Translations under genes and position numbers: made by a program
Source: Paracoccus liaowanqingii
GTDB lineage: Bacteria; Pseudomonadota; Alphaproteobacteria; Rhodobacterales; Rhodobacteraceae
Direction: 5' to 3'
Assembly: GCF_004683865.2 (NCBI RefSeq)
Contig: NZ_CP038439.1
Location: 2,234,001-2,298,000, forward strand
Length of the DNA: 64,000 bases
The notes under the pieces: model-generated
Seen by the model: the letters and a program-made list of their open reading frames with translations, nothing else
Told to the model about the DNA's origin: nothing
Database searches by the model: none
Shown here: positions 37,461 through 46,282 of the stretch, piece by piece
Position numbering within the stretch: position 1 is the stretch's first letter
How the letters are laid out: each line of letters opens with the position of its first letter

Positions 37461-38770
37461 CAGGCACGCGCATCGCTAGCTGGGACCAATTGCTCGCCCT
37501 TCCTGTCCGCGGAGAGTCATTTCTTCTGCGGCGAAGCCATTATGCCGTGCTCGTGGATGGTGGCTGGAAGAAGGACAAGGTCCGCAGCGTTCTGGCCACA
37601 CATTTTCCAGCGATAGGGAAGTTAGACATCGTGGTCTGCACACACGGCGACGGCGATCATGCTGGCGGATTGCCTGATTTGCTCAAGAATTGGCCCGGAC
37701 AGATCGGGCAAGTGTGGTTGCCCGGTCGTTGGGCAGATGTCGTGCCTGACCTAATGAAAGACCCCAAGGGCTTCGTAAAGCGACTGCTTCGAGAGCTGGA
37801 CGGGATCATCGGCGCGAACAAACCTGATCCAGTAGTCAGCTCACCATTTGATCGTTTCGTGGGGGCCGACGATCAAACAGCGGCTGAAACTTTCAGGACG
37901 GACGAGGATTTGTCTATCCGCCGCGATGGTGACGACGAAGCCCCATTCCGGGAGGAAGAAGACAGGTATGGTGCCGAGATCGATCTTGGAGCAACAGAGC
38001 CGATTGACGAACCTACATGGTTCGATGAGCTGCGAAAGGCTGTCAACTTGCCCGGGGACGAAGTCGCTTCAAGGGCATTCGAGTCTGCGAGGTCAAGTAT
38101 CAAGTACCGGGAACGAAAGCTTCGTTTGTCAGCAGGAGCTGCAACTGGGTGGCTCGGCGTGATCGATACAGTGGAAGCGATACGGGGCATTGCCAATGCC
38201 GCTATCGCGCGAAAGCTGCGGGTCCGGTGGTTTGACTATCGTGCCTTTGAAACAACGCGGCGACCGTCGGGTGGGGTGCCCGGATTTCTCGAGCCAATCA
38301 ACGCGCGTGAGCAGGCGCCAGCGCCGCTGTACGCCAACCTTTTACTTCGATTGACGGAGATCAACCGGCATAGCTTGGTCTTTTTCGCGCCGCCAACAAT
38401 AACAAGGCTTGGAGTCCTCCTCTGTGGCGACTCTCCACTTGGCGATGGCAGTAAGTTCGCAACGTCTTTTCTTAGTTCTACGGCTCGCCCTCGCTACCCG
38501 ATCGTGTCAACAGCTCCACACCACGGCGCAGAGACAAACAGCGCGGCATACCAACACATGCGAGGCTGGGCGGATATCATAGTCCTAGTCCGAGCAGGTG
38601 GCAGCAGCAGTCAGCCCGGGCAAACGTTCAAGTCACTCAAATGGCCGTTAAAGGTCTGCGCAACCTGTCCCGCCACTCGACGCGCAGCACATATCGCTGG
38701 GGTCGCCAGTGCAGGACCAGATTGGTGGTATCCATTGGTCATCGTAGGGAAACCCTGTGCATGCGCATAG
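37457..38770 (+). CDS. Metallo-beta-lactamase-fold protein of the defence operon
   Basis: 437 residues. The zinc motif THGDGDHAGGL (near 61) and the later ligands LLCGDSP (near 322) and TAPHHGAETN (near 353) match MBL-fold hydrolases of the ComEC/ribonuclease type. About 180 residues separate the first and second halves, including an acidic insertion (TDEDLSIRRDGDDEAPFREE). No signal peptide is evident, so it is cytoplasmic, unlike ComEC. Likely a nuclease or phosphodiesterase, and a candidate effector of the system; the substrate is unknown. The ATG overlaps the methyltransferase stop by 4 bp. Confidence 0.85.
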   Translation: MTGTRIASWDQLLALPVRGESFLLRRSHYAVLVDGGWKKDKVRSVLATHFPAIGKLDIVVCTHGDGDHAGGLPDLLKNWPGQIGQVWLPGRWADVVPDLMKDPKGFVKRLLRELDGIIGANKPDPVVSSPFDRFVGADDQTAAETFRTDEDLSIRRDGDDEAPFREEEDRYGAEIDLGATEPIDEPTWFDELRKAVNLPGDEVASRAFESARSSIKYRERKLRLSAGAATGWLGVIDTVEAIRGIANAAIARKLRVRWFDYRAFETTRRPSGGVPGFLEPINAREQAPAPLYANLLLRLTEINRHSLVFFAPPTITRLGVLLCGDSPLGDGSKFATSFLSSTARPRYPIVSTAPHHGAETNSAAYQHMRGWADIIVLVRAGGSSSQPGQTFKSLKWPLKVCATCPATRRAAHIAGVASAGPDWWYPLVIVGKPCACA

Positions 38771-38810
38771 GTTCGGTGTTTTCATCCAGCTTCATTAAGG
38801 AGGCTGACGT

Positions 38811-41800
38811 ATGAGTTATGCCGCACCACTTTCGCTGAGAAGTGTTTCATGGCCGCGCTTCCTGCGTGCGCCCGATGGACAGTTGGTCGCGCGACTCTAC
38901 GAGCCTGCGCTGCGCCGGGCCGTACGTTATGATCGCTGCTGCGCCTACTTTTCATCTTCCGTCTTAGCTGCTGCCGCTTCAGGTTTTGGCGCGGTCATCC
39001 AACGTATCGTGGACGGCGCAATCACTGAGAAGCCTGCACTTCGCCTGCTCGTAAACGAAGAGCTTGCCGCGGCTGATGTGCGTGCCCTGCTGGAAGCAAA
39101 TGACAACGCGCCCCTGATCAGTGCCTTGCTCGCGCGGCTCGGCACGCCCGAGACGGCTTTGCAGAAGGGCCGACTTGAGATGTTGGCATGGCTCTCGCGC
39201 GATGGCTGGCTGGAGATGAAGGTAGGCGTCATGCGCCAAGGTGACGGAATTTTGCATGCGAAATTCGGCCTGTTCATCGATGAGGCCGACGAAGCGCTGA
39301 TTTTCGCTGGTAGCGGTAATGAAAGCGCAAATGGTATCCGCGGCAATTATGAGAAGCTGGAGATCAGCGAAAGCTGGGATGACCCCGAACGTCACGCGCA
39401 TTTCCGCGAGGAGTTCGACTTGCTTTGGTCGGGCGACGATCCTGCCGTCTTTGCCGTCTCGCTACCTGATGCAGTGCGGGACGCGCTGATCAAGATGGCG
39501 CCCGAAGTCCCGCCGGTAGCGGAACCAGAAGATAACTTCCTCCGTCAACGAGCAGCAATGATGTGGGGCTACGCTCTCGAGGCACCATACATGCCAGATG
39601 GAGGCGCAGCGACTTGTGACTCCATGGCTCCGGTCACGCTCTGGCCGCATCAGCGGAATGTCGTTGCCGAGACGGCAGCGGCTTGGCCCGAGGGACGCCT
39701 GCTGTGTGACGAGGTGGGCATGGGGAAAACAGTTGAGGCGATCCTCTCACTGCGTCGTCTACTCGCAGGCCGCGGCGTGAAGCGCGCGCTCATCCTTCCA
39801 CCTGCGAACCTATTGCCGCAATGGCAGGGAGAACTCCGAGAGAAGGGTGGCCTGCTTGTTCCGAGAATGGAAGGGCCAAAGACCCTAATCTGGCCCGACG
39901 GGACGAAACAGTCGATCTCTGGCATAGCTGAAGCGCTGGATGAGCCCTTGTTGTTGTTAAGCCGCGAGACGGCGCGTTCAGAAGGGAACTTGCCAGCACT
40001 ATTGTCCGCTGCTCCTTGGGACGTTGTATTGCTAGACGAAGGCCATGCTGCTCGCCGCGCAAGCCAGATCGAGGGTGAATTCAACACACCAACCTTGCTG
40101 CTTGGTCTGTTACGGCAAATGCAGACCAAGGGCCAAGCGCGCAGTTTCATGATTTTGTCGGCAACGCCAATGCAGACCCACCCGTGGGAACCCTGGGACC
40201 TATTGCAGGTGCTAGGCGAGGGCGGGCTATGGCTCTCTGGCTTCCACATCGTTCGTCGCTTCTACATGGCGTTGGCGAGCCTTGACCGCGGTGCGCTGCC
40301 ACGGAGTGAGGGCATGGCATTGGCACGTATCTTGGCCGCAACGCCGCAGTGTCCCCCCGCGCCCGCCAGCTTAAACTTGCCTCCGTTGGATGACGCTGAC
40401 GCCTTTGCGAAGGCGCTTCGTTTCTTACCCGCGCCATCAAGGCAGGAAGCGGTGCGATGGCTGAGAGATTGCTCGCCGCTTGCAAAACGAATGCACCGCA
40501 ACACTCGGCGCACATTGCGCACGTACTTTGAAATGGGGCTGCTGGATCGGCCGCCGCCCACCAGAGAGGTAAAGGACGACCCATTCGACTTCGACACTTC
40601 GGAGGAGCGCGCAGTGTATGAGGCAGTTTCAAAGTACATTGACCGCCGCTTCGACGAGCTAGAAAATCAGAAGCCGGGCAAGGGCTTTGTGATGACAATT
40701 TACAGCCGGCGCGCCGCCAGTTCGCCGGTCGCATTGCGGAAGAGTCTTGAACGCCGCGCGACCGGTCTAAGGGCTGTGATCGCCCAACATGCTCCAGATC
40801 CAAGTGTTGTGGATTTTGAAGATTCTCAGGAGCTTGAGGATCTGCTTAATGTGAAGCTCACATCTGCCTTGCCTGAGACGCCGGAGGAAGCGCGTGCTGA
40901 GCTCTCCGAGATCGACGATCTCTTGGAACGCATTGCGGCATTAGGCGCCCTCGATTCAAAGCGTGATCGGCTCGTGGAACGAACCAAGCAGCTTACCAGT
41001 GACGGGAGAGCCGTGCTGATCTTCACGGGCTATTCTGATACAATGTCGTACTTGCGCGACGCCTTGGTCGGTGCGTTTGGTGCATCAGTTGCCTCCTATT
41101 CGGGAGAAGGAGGAGCGTTTCGGTCAGAGAACCGCTGGATATCTGCGTCGAAGGAGTTGGTCACAAAGGCGTTTCGAGAAGGGACCATCAAAGTTCTGGT
41201 TTGCACGGACGCTGCGAGCGAGGGGCTTAACCTCCAAGCTGCGGGGGCCCTCGTCAATTTCGACTTGCCTTGGAACCCATCGAAAGTCGAACAACGGATC
41301 GGCAGAATCGACCGTATTGGGCAAGAATTGCCTGTGCTTCCTGTCGTCAATCTTTATCTCAAGCATAGCGTGGATGAGCGTGTGTATCGGGCTCTGGCCT
41401 CACGCTGTGGGCTTTTTGAGACCTTTGTTGGGCCGATGCAGCCAGTACTGTCACACGCACTGCGAATGCTGATAGGGCACGAGGAAGTTGATGAGGAAGC
41501 CTTGGTCCGGGCGGCAGACGAGATCCGAGCCAATCCAACCATAATGCAAGCTTTTCCCGAGGATGAGCCTATTCCTTTGTCTCCTGAGCCAGCCCTTATT
41601 TCAGTAAGCGACACCGAGGCATTACTAGCAGCGCTTGATCGCACGGGCGTGCAAGTCACTGCCGAGAGCAATGCGTTACATAGGATCGGGGACGGACCCC
41701 TCCGCTTTGTGACAAATCCGGCAGCGATGCACGTCAGCACAGAAGGTGTTTTTGTCGACGGCCTCGATCAGCGTCAACACGCTATTCGGCAGCAACTTCA

Positions 41801-42365
41801 GCAACCTGAGGAACGGTTGCCGCTTCTGTTGGTGTCAGCTGAACTTGAGGCGTTTCGCGCTACACGTTGCGTGTGGCTGAACGATGAAGGAATGCACGAT
41901 GTCAATTCCTTTGCTCACCTCCAAGCTCTGTTAAACACTTGGGATGGTAAAGAGGTTCCAAAAGGGGAATGGCAGGCGGCGCGAGCGACGATGAGTGCTG
42001 ATGTTCGAAGCATTGTCGCGACTAGAGCGGAACGGTTTGCAGCCGCGATGGGATCGAAAGCCACTGCGCAGAATGAAGCGGCAAGGCACCGTTTGATCGA
42101 CGAACTTGGTAGACTTCTAATTTGTATTGAACCAGATACCGACGATCTGAATGGGAAATTTCATAGGCTCGCGTCTGAACAGACCCCAACTGCTCATCGA
42201 TTGCAGAATGTGTTTCAGCGACTGGGAGGCTATCCGAACTGGGAAGTGCAGCACGTGGCCGAACTTCGTGAATTCCGGGACGATCTTGTTCCCAGCCAAA
42301 TCAAAACCCGCCTTACCGGAAGAGAACTGGATGCCGCGCTGGCAGACCCTAGATGGTCACAGTGA
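38811..42365 (+). CDS. PLD-like nuclease / SNF2-family helicase fusion
   Basis: 1184 residues. The N-terminal phospholipase-D-like module has HAKFGLFIDEADEALIFAGS with GNES (near 148; one HKD-type half, so it may dimerise). The SNF2/SF2 helicase has motif I DEVGMGKT (near 303), motif II VLLDEGHAAR (DEGH, near 409), STTP-like ILSATPMQ, and C-terminal motifs VLIFTGYSDTMSYL and EQRIGRIDRIGQ (near 828). The remaining 350 residues are uncharacterised. The arrangement resembles the DrmD/HepA-like helicases of defence islands. RBS AAGGAGG lies 6 bases upstream. Last gene of the operon. Confidence 0.9.
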   Translation: MSYAAPLSLRSVSWPRFLRAPDGQLVARLYEPALRRAVRYDRCCAYFSSSVLAAAASGFGAVIQRIVDGAITEKPALRLLVNEELAAADVRALLEANDNAPLISALLARLGTPETALQKGRLEMLAWLSRDGWLEMKVGVMRQGDGILHAKFGLFIDEADEALIFAGSGNESANGIRGNYEKLEISESWDDPERHAHFREEFDLLWSGDDPAVFAVSLPDAVRDALIKMAPEVPPVAEPEDNFLRQRAAMMWGYALEAPYMPDGGAATCDSMAPVTLWPHQRNVVAETAAAWPEGRLLCDEVGMGKTVEAILSLRRLLAGRGVKRALILPPANLLPQWQGELREKGGLLVPRMEGPKTLIWPDGTKQSISGIAEALDEPLLLLSRETARSEGNLPALLSAAPWDVVLLDEGHAARRASQIEGEFNTPTLLLGLLRQMQTKGQARSFMILSATPMQTHPWEPWDLLQVLGEGGLWLSGFHIVRRFYMALASLDRGALPRSEGMALARILAATPQCPPAPASLNLPPLDDADAFAKALRFLPAPSRQEAVRWLRDCSPLAKRMHRNTRRTLRTYFEMGLLDRPPPTREVKDDPFDFDTSEERAVYEAVSKYIDRRFDELENQKPGKGFVMTIYSRRAASSPVALRKSLERRATGLRAVIAQHAPDPSVVDFEDSQELEDLLNVKLTSALPETPEEARAELSEIDDLLERIAALGALDSKRDRLVERTKQLTSDGRAVLIFTGYSDTMSYLRDALVGAFGASVASYSGEGGAFRSENRWISASKELVTKAFREGTIKVLVCTDAASEGLNLQAAGALVNFDLPWNPSKVEQRIGRIDRIGQELPVLPVVNLYLKHSVDERVYRALASRCGLFETFVGPMQPVLSHALRMLIGHEEVDEEALVRAADEIRANPTIMQAFPEDEPIPLSPEPALISVSDTEALLAALDRTGVQVTAESNALHRIGDGPLRFVTNPAAMHVSTEGVFVDGLDQRQHAIRQQLQQPEERLPLLLVSAELEAFRATRCVWLNDEGMHDVNSFAHLQALLNTWDGKEVPKGEWQAARATMSADVRSIVATRAERFAAAMGSKATAQNEAARHRLIDELGRLLICIEPDTDDLNGKFHRLASEQTPTAHRLQNVFQRLGGYPNWEVQHVAELREFRDDLVPSQIKTRLTGRELDAALADPRWSQ

Positions 42366-42866
42366 GCCGTCAGGTTCGACCTTTGCAGCAAGAAGGAAAA
42401 TGGTGGTTGGCGCCGTATAGGATGGCCGTCGGCTACACGCATCGTTTTCGTTCTCAGTTCCTTTTGGCAAACGCCACTGACATCGAAGTGCATGTCGGGA
42501 TCTTTGAAAAATATACGTATGTTCAATGCCTTAAGGATAACTTACCAATTCGACGCAGTCATGAGGTCCAGAGAATACCAGCCCTAAGAGACCGCTTCCG
42601 GGCATCTCCGGACTGCAGCCAGTGCTCGGCCCCTCCCGCATAACCCTCGAAAACAACGGAAAATTCCGGCCGCAGCCGGATCGGGAGAACGCTTTCGCGG
42701 GGGCAAGTGGCGGAGCGAGAGCCCGCCAACAAGAAGTCGTCTGCTTTAGTGATCCATCACATTGCCCTTCATCTGCTGATCCTCACAACAAGCCGGTTGC
42801 CACATGCGGTTGCAATCCCCCGCAACCAGGTGCAAAATGGTTGGCGGGTACAATGGGGAGTGACAG
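42366..42866. other. Intergenic region between defence operon and integrase
   Basis: About 500 bases. A 96-codon frame at 42353-42643 overlaps the helicase stop but has weak bias and no recognisable motif. The region before the integrase is the natural place for attP/attL, but no tRNA end or exact core repeat could be identified. Confidence 0.4.
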
Positions 42867-44162
42867 TTGCCGCGTGTTGCAAAGGAAATGTCGGCTCTGG
42901 AGGTTAAGCGCCTAGAGCACCCTGGCAAGGGACGCAACGCAACCTTTGCCGTCGGTGGCGTCTCTGGCCTGTTGCTGCAGATCACGCCGAGCGGTGGACG
43001 CACTTGGCTGTTGCGGGTGCAGGTTGGTACCAAGCGTCGAGAGATTGGTCTCGGCGGCTTCCCGGATGTCACACTGGGAATGGCGCGTGACCGTGCGCGG
43101 GAAGCAAAAGACAAGATCCGGCGTGGGATCGATCCCATCGAAGAGCGCAAGGCGATGCGATCCGCACTCGAAGTAGCACAACGCCGGGGACTTTTTTTCG
43201 AAGAGGCTGTCGAGAGATATCTCGCGGCAAAGCTTGACGCTTTCAGAAACCCGAAACACCGCCAGCAGTGGCGCAACACCCTCGGGACCTATGCGCTGCC
43301 AGAACTCGGCCGCATGCTCGTTCAGGAGATTGCGGTCCAGGACGTTCTACGGGTGCTGGAGCCGATCTGGCAAAGCAAAACCGAGACTGCCTCCCGCCTT
43401 CGTGGACGCATCGAGGCGGTGTTCTCCTGGGCAACCGTTGCCGGACACCGAACCGGCGAAAATCCTGCCCGCTGGGCGGGAAACCTCAAGGAGTTGCTGC
43501 CCGCTCCTTCCAAAGTTGCGAAAGAGGGCAATCACCCTGCCCTGCAAATCGATGACGCGCCTCGCTGGTTCGCAGCCTTGTGCAAACGCGACGGCATGGG
43601 CACCCGAGCATTGCAATTTGCCGCGCTGACGGCAGCGCGGTCGCAAGAGGTTCGGGGAGCTCGCTGGGAGGAGATCGATTTTGCAACAGCTCTTTGGATC
43701 GTGCCTGCCGTGCGCATGAAGATGGATCGCGAGCATCGAGTACCGCTGCCTCCAGGGGCCGTTGCGCTCTTGAGAAGCCTCCCCCGCTTCGAAGATGAAG
43801 AGTTGATCTTTCCTGCGCCTCGCGGGGGCGAGATGTCGGACATGACGCTGAGCGCGACCATGAAACGCCTGCATCAGGCGGACCTAGATGCCGGTGGGCG
43901 AGGGTTTCTGGATCGGGTCAACAAGCGTCCGGCAGTGCCACACGGGCTACGCAGCACCTTTCGCGACTGGGTGGCGGAACGTACCGATTTTGCCGGAGAC
44001 ATGGCTGAGATCGCGCTGGCTCACAAGATCAACAATGCAACGGAAGCCTCTTATCGACGTGGCAAGATGATCGAGAAGCGCCGAACGATGATGGCGGCAT
44101 GGCACGACTTTCTTACCAGCAGTGTCCTTCACCTCCACAGACTTTCACAGGCAGCCGAATGA
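42867..44162 (+). CDS. int: Tyrosine integrase (DUF4102/Arm-DNA-binding type)
   Basis: 431 residues. The start is TTG 42867 (GGGAG upstream), since relatives begin MPRVAKE.SAL; an ATG at 42888 is the alternative. The N-terminal DUF4102 arm-binding domain includes GRNATFAVGGVSGLLLQITP and REIGLGGFPDVTLGMARDRA. The catalytic domain shows Arg in AARSQEVRGARW (near 259), HGLRSTFRDW (near 358) and Tyr in NATEASYRRG (near 395). Phage/ICE-type P4 integrase that would insert the element at 42867-48997. The stop overlaps the ATG of the next gene (44159). Confidence 0.9.
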   Translation: MPRVAKEMSALEVKRLEHPGKGRNATFAVGGVSGLLLQITPSGGRTWLLRVQVGTKRREIGLGGFPDVTLGMARDRAREAKDKIRRGIDPIEERKAMRSALEVAQRRGLFFEEAVERYLAAKLDAFRNPKHRQQWRNTLGTYALPELGRMLVQEIAVQDVLRVLEPIWQSKTETASRLRGRIEAVFSWATVAGHRTGENPARWAGNLKELLPAPSKVAKEGNHPALQIDDAPRWFAALCKRDGMGTRALQFAALTAARSQEVRGARWEEIDFATALWIVPAVRMKMDREHRVPLPPGAVALLRSLPRFEDEELIFPAPRGGEMSDMTLSATMKRLHQADLDAGGRGFLDRVNKRPAVPHGLRSTFRDWVAERTDFAGDMAEIALAHKINNATEASYRRGKMIEKRRTMMAAWHDFLTSSVLHLHRLSQAAE

Positions 44163-45034
44163 GGGGAGAACTAGCTGACGCTCTGGCACTCGTTATCGAA
44201 AAACATCTTCCCAGTTCAGCGCGCGAGTTGGGGTGGTCAGACATGGGAACAGAGAGGGACCCTTTAAGCTCAGACCGGGCCCGCACCGACGCCGAAAACA
44301 CTCCCCCTCCCGAAGCAGAGGACAACGGCGGCAACGCTGCCTTTTTCAGGACGCAGGTCCATGTAGCTACCGGAGGCGAGACTGGAACCACGATCACCAG
44401 ACATAGCCAGACCCACGCAAGGCTGCTGCTTCTCGCAAGTTATCAAGGCGAAGGGTGGTTCGACGCGTCCTTTGATGCGGAACCCTTGGAGCGGTTGGCC
44501 CGCGCCCTGAACGAGGCTCAGAAGGCCCTGAACGATTTGTCGCCCTCGGCCGAGATGAGAGTGTCGTGGCCCCTGTTAGTCACCGCAATCCTCAAATCAG
44601 GTGGTGCAGCAGCGAGCAGCGGTAGGGCAACCGATAATATCCAGCTTTTGCACGGCTCGACGAAGCGCACTTTTGATGATGTTCGCAGGCGGCCGCGTCC
44701 AGGGAAAGGAAGAAACTGGCGTGCTGCTGCGGTAGCCGACGCCTGCAGAACCGTCTGGGCAATCGAGAAATGGGCGGAGAGCGAAGGCAAATCTCCCGCT
44801 GCGATCACCATGGGGTCGGAGGAGACGGCCGGTGATAGCGGCGCAACATGGAACCGATACCTGGAGACCGCAGCGCCGTTGTTCGAAAAAAACCACGTCC
44901 CCGGGCCATTTGGCCGATTTCTTGAGGACATTGTTAAGTCACTGGGAATATTTGGAAAAAACGGCAGGCCTGTATCGGCGGCTCACGCGCTTCGAGCATG
45001 TTCTCAGGCGCGTACCCAGCTTTCACGAAAATAG
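44159..45034 (+). CDS. Hypothetical protein downstream of integrase
   Basis: 291 residues, start overlapping the integrase stop (ATGA). The N-terminal 85 residues are hydrophilic and acidic (RDPLSSDRARTDAENTPPPE). The middle has LERLARALNEAQKALNDLSP, and the C-terminal half (RAAAVADACRTVWAIEKWAE...FLEDIVKSLGIFGKNGRPVS) is mostly helical. No family recognised. It occurs as part of the integrase unit and may be an element-specific accessory factor. Confidence 0.6.
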   Translation: MRGELADALALVIEKHLPSSARELGWSDMGTERDPLSSDRARTDAENTPPPEAEDNGGNAAFFRTQVHVATGGETGTTITRHSQTHARLLLLASYQGEGWFDASFDAEPLERLARALNEAQKALNDLSPSAEMRVSWPLLVTAILKSGGAAASSGRATDNIQLLHGSTKRTFDDVRRRPRPGKGRNWRAAAVADACRTVWAIEKWAESEGKSPAAITMGSEETAGDSGATWNRYLETAAPLFEKNHVPGPFGRFLEDIVKSLGIFGKNGRPVSAAHALRACSQARTQLSRK

Positions 45035-45078
45035 CCGATCCTTGGAGACGCAATTGTGCGTCTTCACAGGCATGTTTG

Positions 45079-45138
45079 CTCCAACAGCAATCTGTCGGAG
45101 CGCACTCGCTTCAACAGCAAATCCTTGGAGTGCACCGC
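45079..45138. repeat. Two adjacent 30-bp direct repeats before the AlpA-type gene
   Basis: CTCCAACAGCAATCTGTCGG... (45079-45108) and CTTCAACAGCAAATCCTTGG... (45109-45138) share about two thirds of positions including CAACAGCAA and GGAG.GCAC. A further ATCCTTGGAG occurs at 45038 and again inside the second repeat. Spacing and position immediately before the start codon suggest binding sites (operator or excision site) for the AlpA-type protein. Confidence 0.5.
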
Positions 45139-45333
45139 ATGGCCGATATCTACCTTTCCGACACGCAGCTCGCGTCGCGCTACGGGGTCCATCGCTCGAC
45201 CCCCTGGCGCTGGGTCAAGACCGACCCGCAATTCCCCAAGCCGGTCTCCCTGACGAAGGGCTGCACCCGCTGGAAGCTGTCCGAACTCGAGGCCTGGGAG
45301 CTGCAGAAGGCTGTCAAAGGCGCGGCCGCGTAA
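45139..45333 (+). CDS. AlpA-family regulator
   Basis: 64 residues from ATG 45139 (ribosome site TTGGAG 8 bases upstream): MADIYLSDTQLASRYGVHRS, TPWRWVKTDPQFPKPVSLTK, CTRWKLSELEAWE. This matches AlpA-type winged helix proteins that regulate integrase and excision. It is different in sequence from the AlpA at 25666, so two separate elements are present. Preceded by direct repeats at 45079-45138. Confidence 0.85.
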   Translation: MADIYLSDTQLASRYGVHRSTPWRWVKTDPQFPKPVSLTKGCTRWKLSELEAWELQKAVKGAAA

Positions 45334-45529
45334 CCGATACTGCTCGCGGCAGGGTGGAGTAACACCCTCAGCCTGCAGCGTGGCGGTCCATGTTGCCTCA
45401 CGCTCTTTGCCCTGGCGCCAGCACATGGGCGATCAGCGGACGAGCCTCGGGGCGTCCAAGCACGCATCCCCTTAGAACAATGCATACCGTACCGCCCGTT
45501 CCAGGCGGTGATGGCGCACGAGGCGAGAA

Positions 45530-46282
45530 ATGAGCATCCGTCTGATGAACAAAGTCTTTGACAGTGAGACGCTGGGACCGACCGAGCGGCTGATAATGCT
45601 CGCTTTAGCGGATCACGCTGATGATAGCGGACGCTGCTATCCGTCGATCCATCGCCTCTGCAAGCGCACTGGTCTCGGTGAGAGGAGCGTCCAAAGCAAC
45701 ATCAAGAAGCTCAGCGACCGAGGCTATCTCAAGAAGATCCTCGGCGCCGGAAGGAGGAATGCCAACGTCTACGTGGTCTATCCGAACCCCGCAGCAGATG
45801 CACCCCCGCAGCACATGCACCCCGCAGCAGATGCACCCCGAACCCCGCAGCAGATGCGCGCAAACCCCGCAGCAGATGCACCCAAACCATCAGGAACCAC
45901 CATTGAACCGTCAGATGTGATCGCAGTCACAACGCCGGCTGGCATTCTGGCGGAGGTGGCATCGCCTGAGGCAGCCCGCAGCTTCATCGCTTACAGGGCT
46001 CATATGAAGAAGCCTCTGACTGCGACAGCTGCACGTCGCCTCGCTTCAAGCCTCACCCGCATATCCAATCAGGGTGGTGACCCCGACGATGCCCTCGGCA
46101 TGGCCGAAGAGCGTGGATGGCAGTCCATCAAACCCCATTGGTATTTCAAGGAGCAGAAGAATGCCTGCAACTCCGGCTATCCGCCCCGCCGCCAACAAGC
46201 TCGCGAACGTGAGCAACCCTCTGGCTTCGCTGGCGCAGCACTGCGGCGTCACGCTGCGGGTGAACAGGGACATGAGGGCTAA
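45530..46282 (+). CDS. Helix-turn-helix phage replication-type protein with repeat linker
   Basis: 250 residues from ATG 45530. The N-terminal HTH_36-type winged helix (LIMLALADHADDSGRCYPSI HRLCKRTGLGERSVQSNIKK) is typical of lambda-O-like and element replication proteins. Residues 85-120 are a low-complexity repeat (NPAADAP, HPAADAP) encoded by five copies of CCCCGCAGCAGATGCACC. The C-terminal part is a helical domain (AARRLASSLTRISNQGGDPD DALGMAEERG) as in phage O-type proteins. The 3' end overlaps the start of the next gene (46161). A replication role is inferred from domain and repeats. Confidence 0.75.
   Translation: MSIRLMNKVFDSETLGPTERLIMLALADHADDSGRCYPSIHRLCKRTGLGERSVQSNIKKLSDRGYLKKILGAGRRNANVYVVYPNPAADAPPQHMHPAADAPRTPQQMRANPAADAPKPSGTTIEPSDVIAVTTPAGILAEVASPEAARSFIAYRAHMKKPLTATAARRLASSLTRISNQGGDPDDALGMAEERGWQSIKPHWYFKEQKNACNSGYPPRRQQAREREQPSGFAGAALRRHAAGEQGHEG
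45787..45882 (+). repeat. Five iteron-like repeats inside the replication-type gene
   Basis: Copies of CCCCGCAGCAGATGCACC begin at 45787, 45804, 45820, 45843 and 45865 (spacing 17, 16, 23, 22 bp). Copy 2 has CACATG and copy 4 ends CAGATGCGCG. They encode the NPAADAP/QHMHPAADAP linker, in the same way that the lambda ori iterons lie in gene O. Candidate replication origin. Confidence 0.6.

Noticed and set aside
31090..42365. BREX or DISARM locus
   Set aside because: No PglZ, BrxC/PglY, DrmA or DrmB was seen; only the methyltransferase, helicase and PLD functions are shared.
42353..42643. 96-codon frame overlapping the helicase stop
   Set aside because: Weak codon bias, no ribosome site and no recognisable motif.
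45787..45882. CRISPR array
   Set aside because: Repeats are 18 bp, spacing is irregular and nearly without spacers, and they encode a protein linker.
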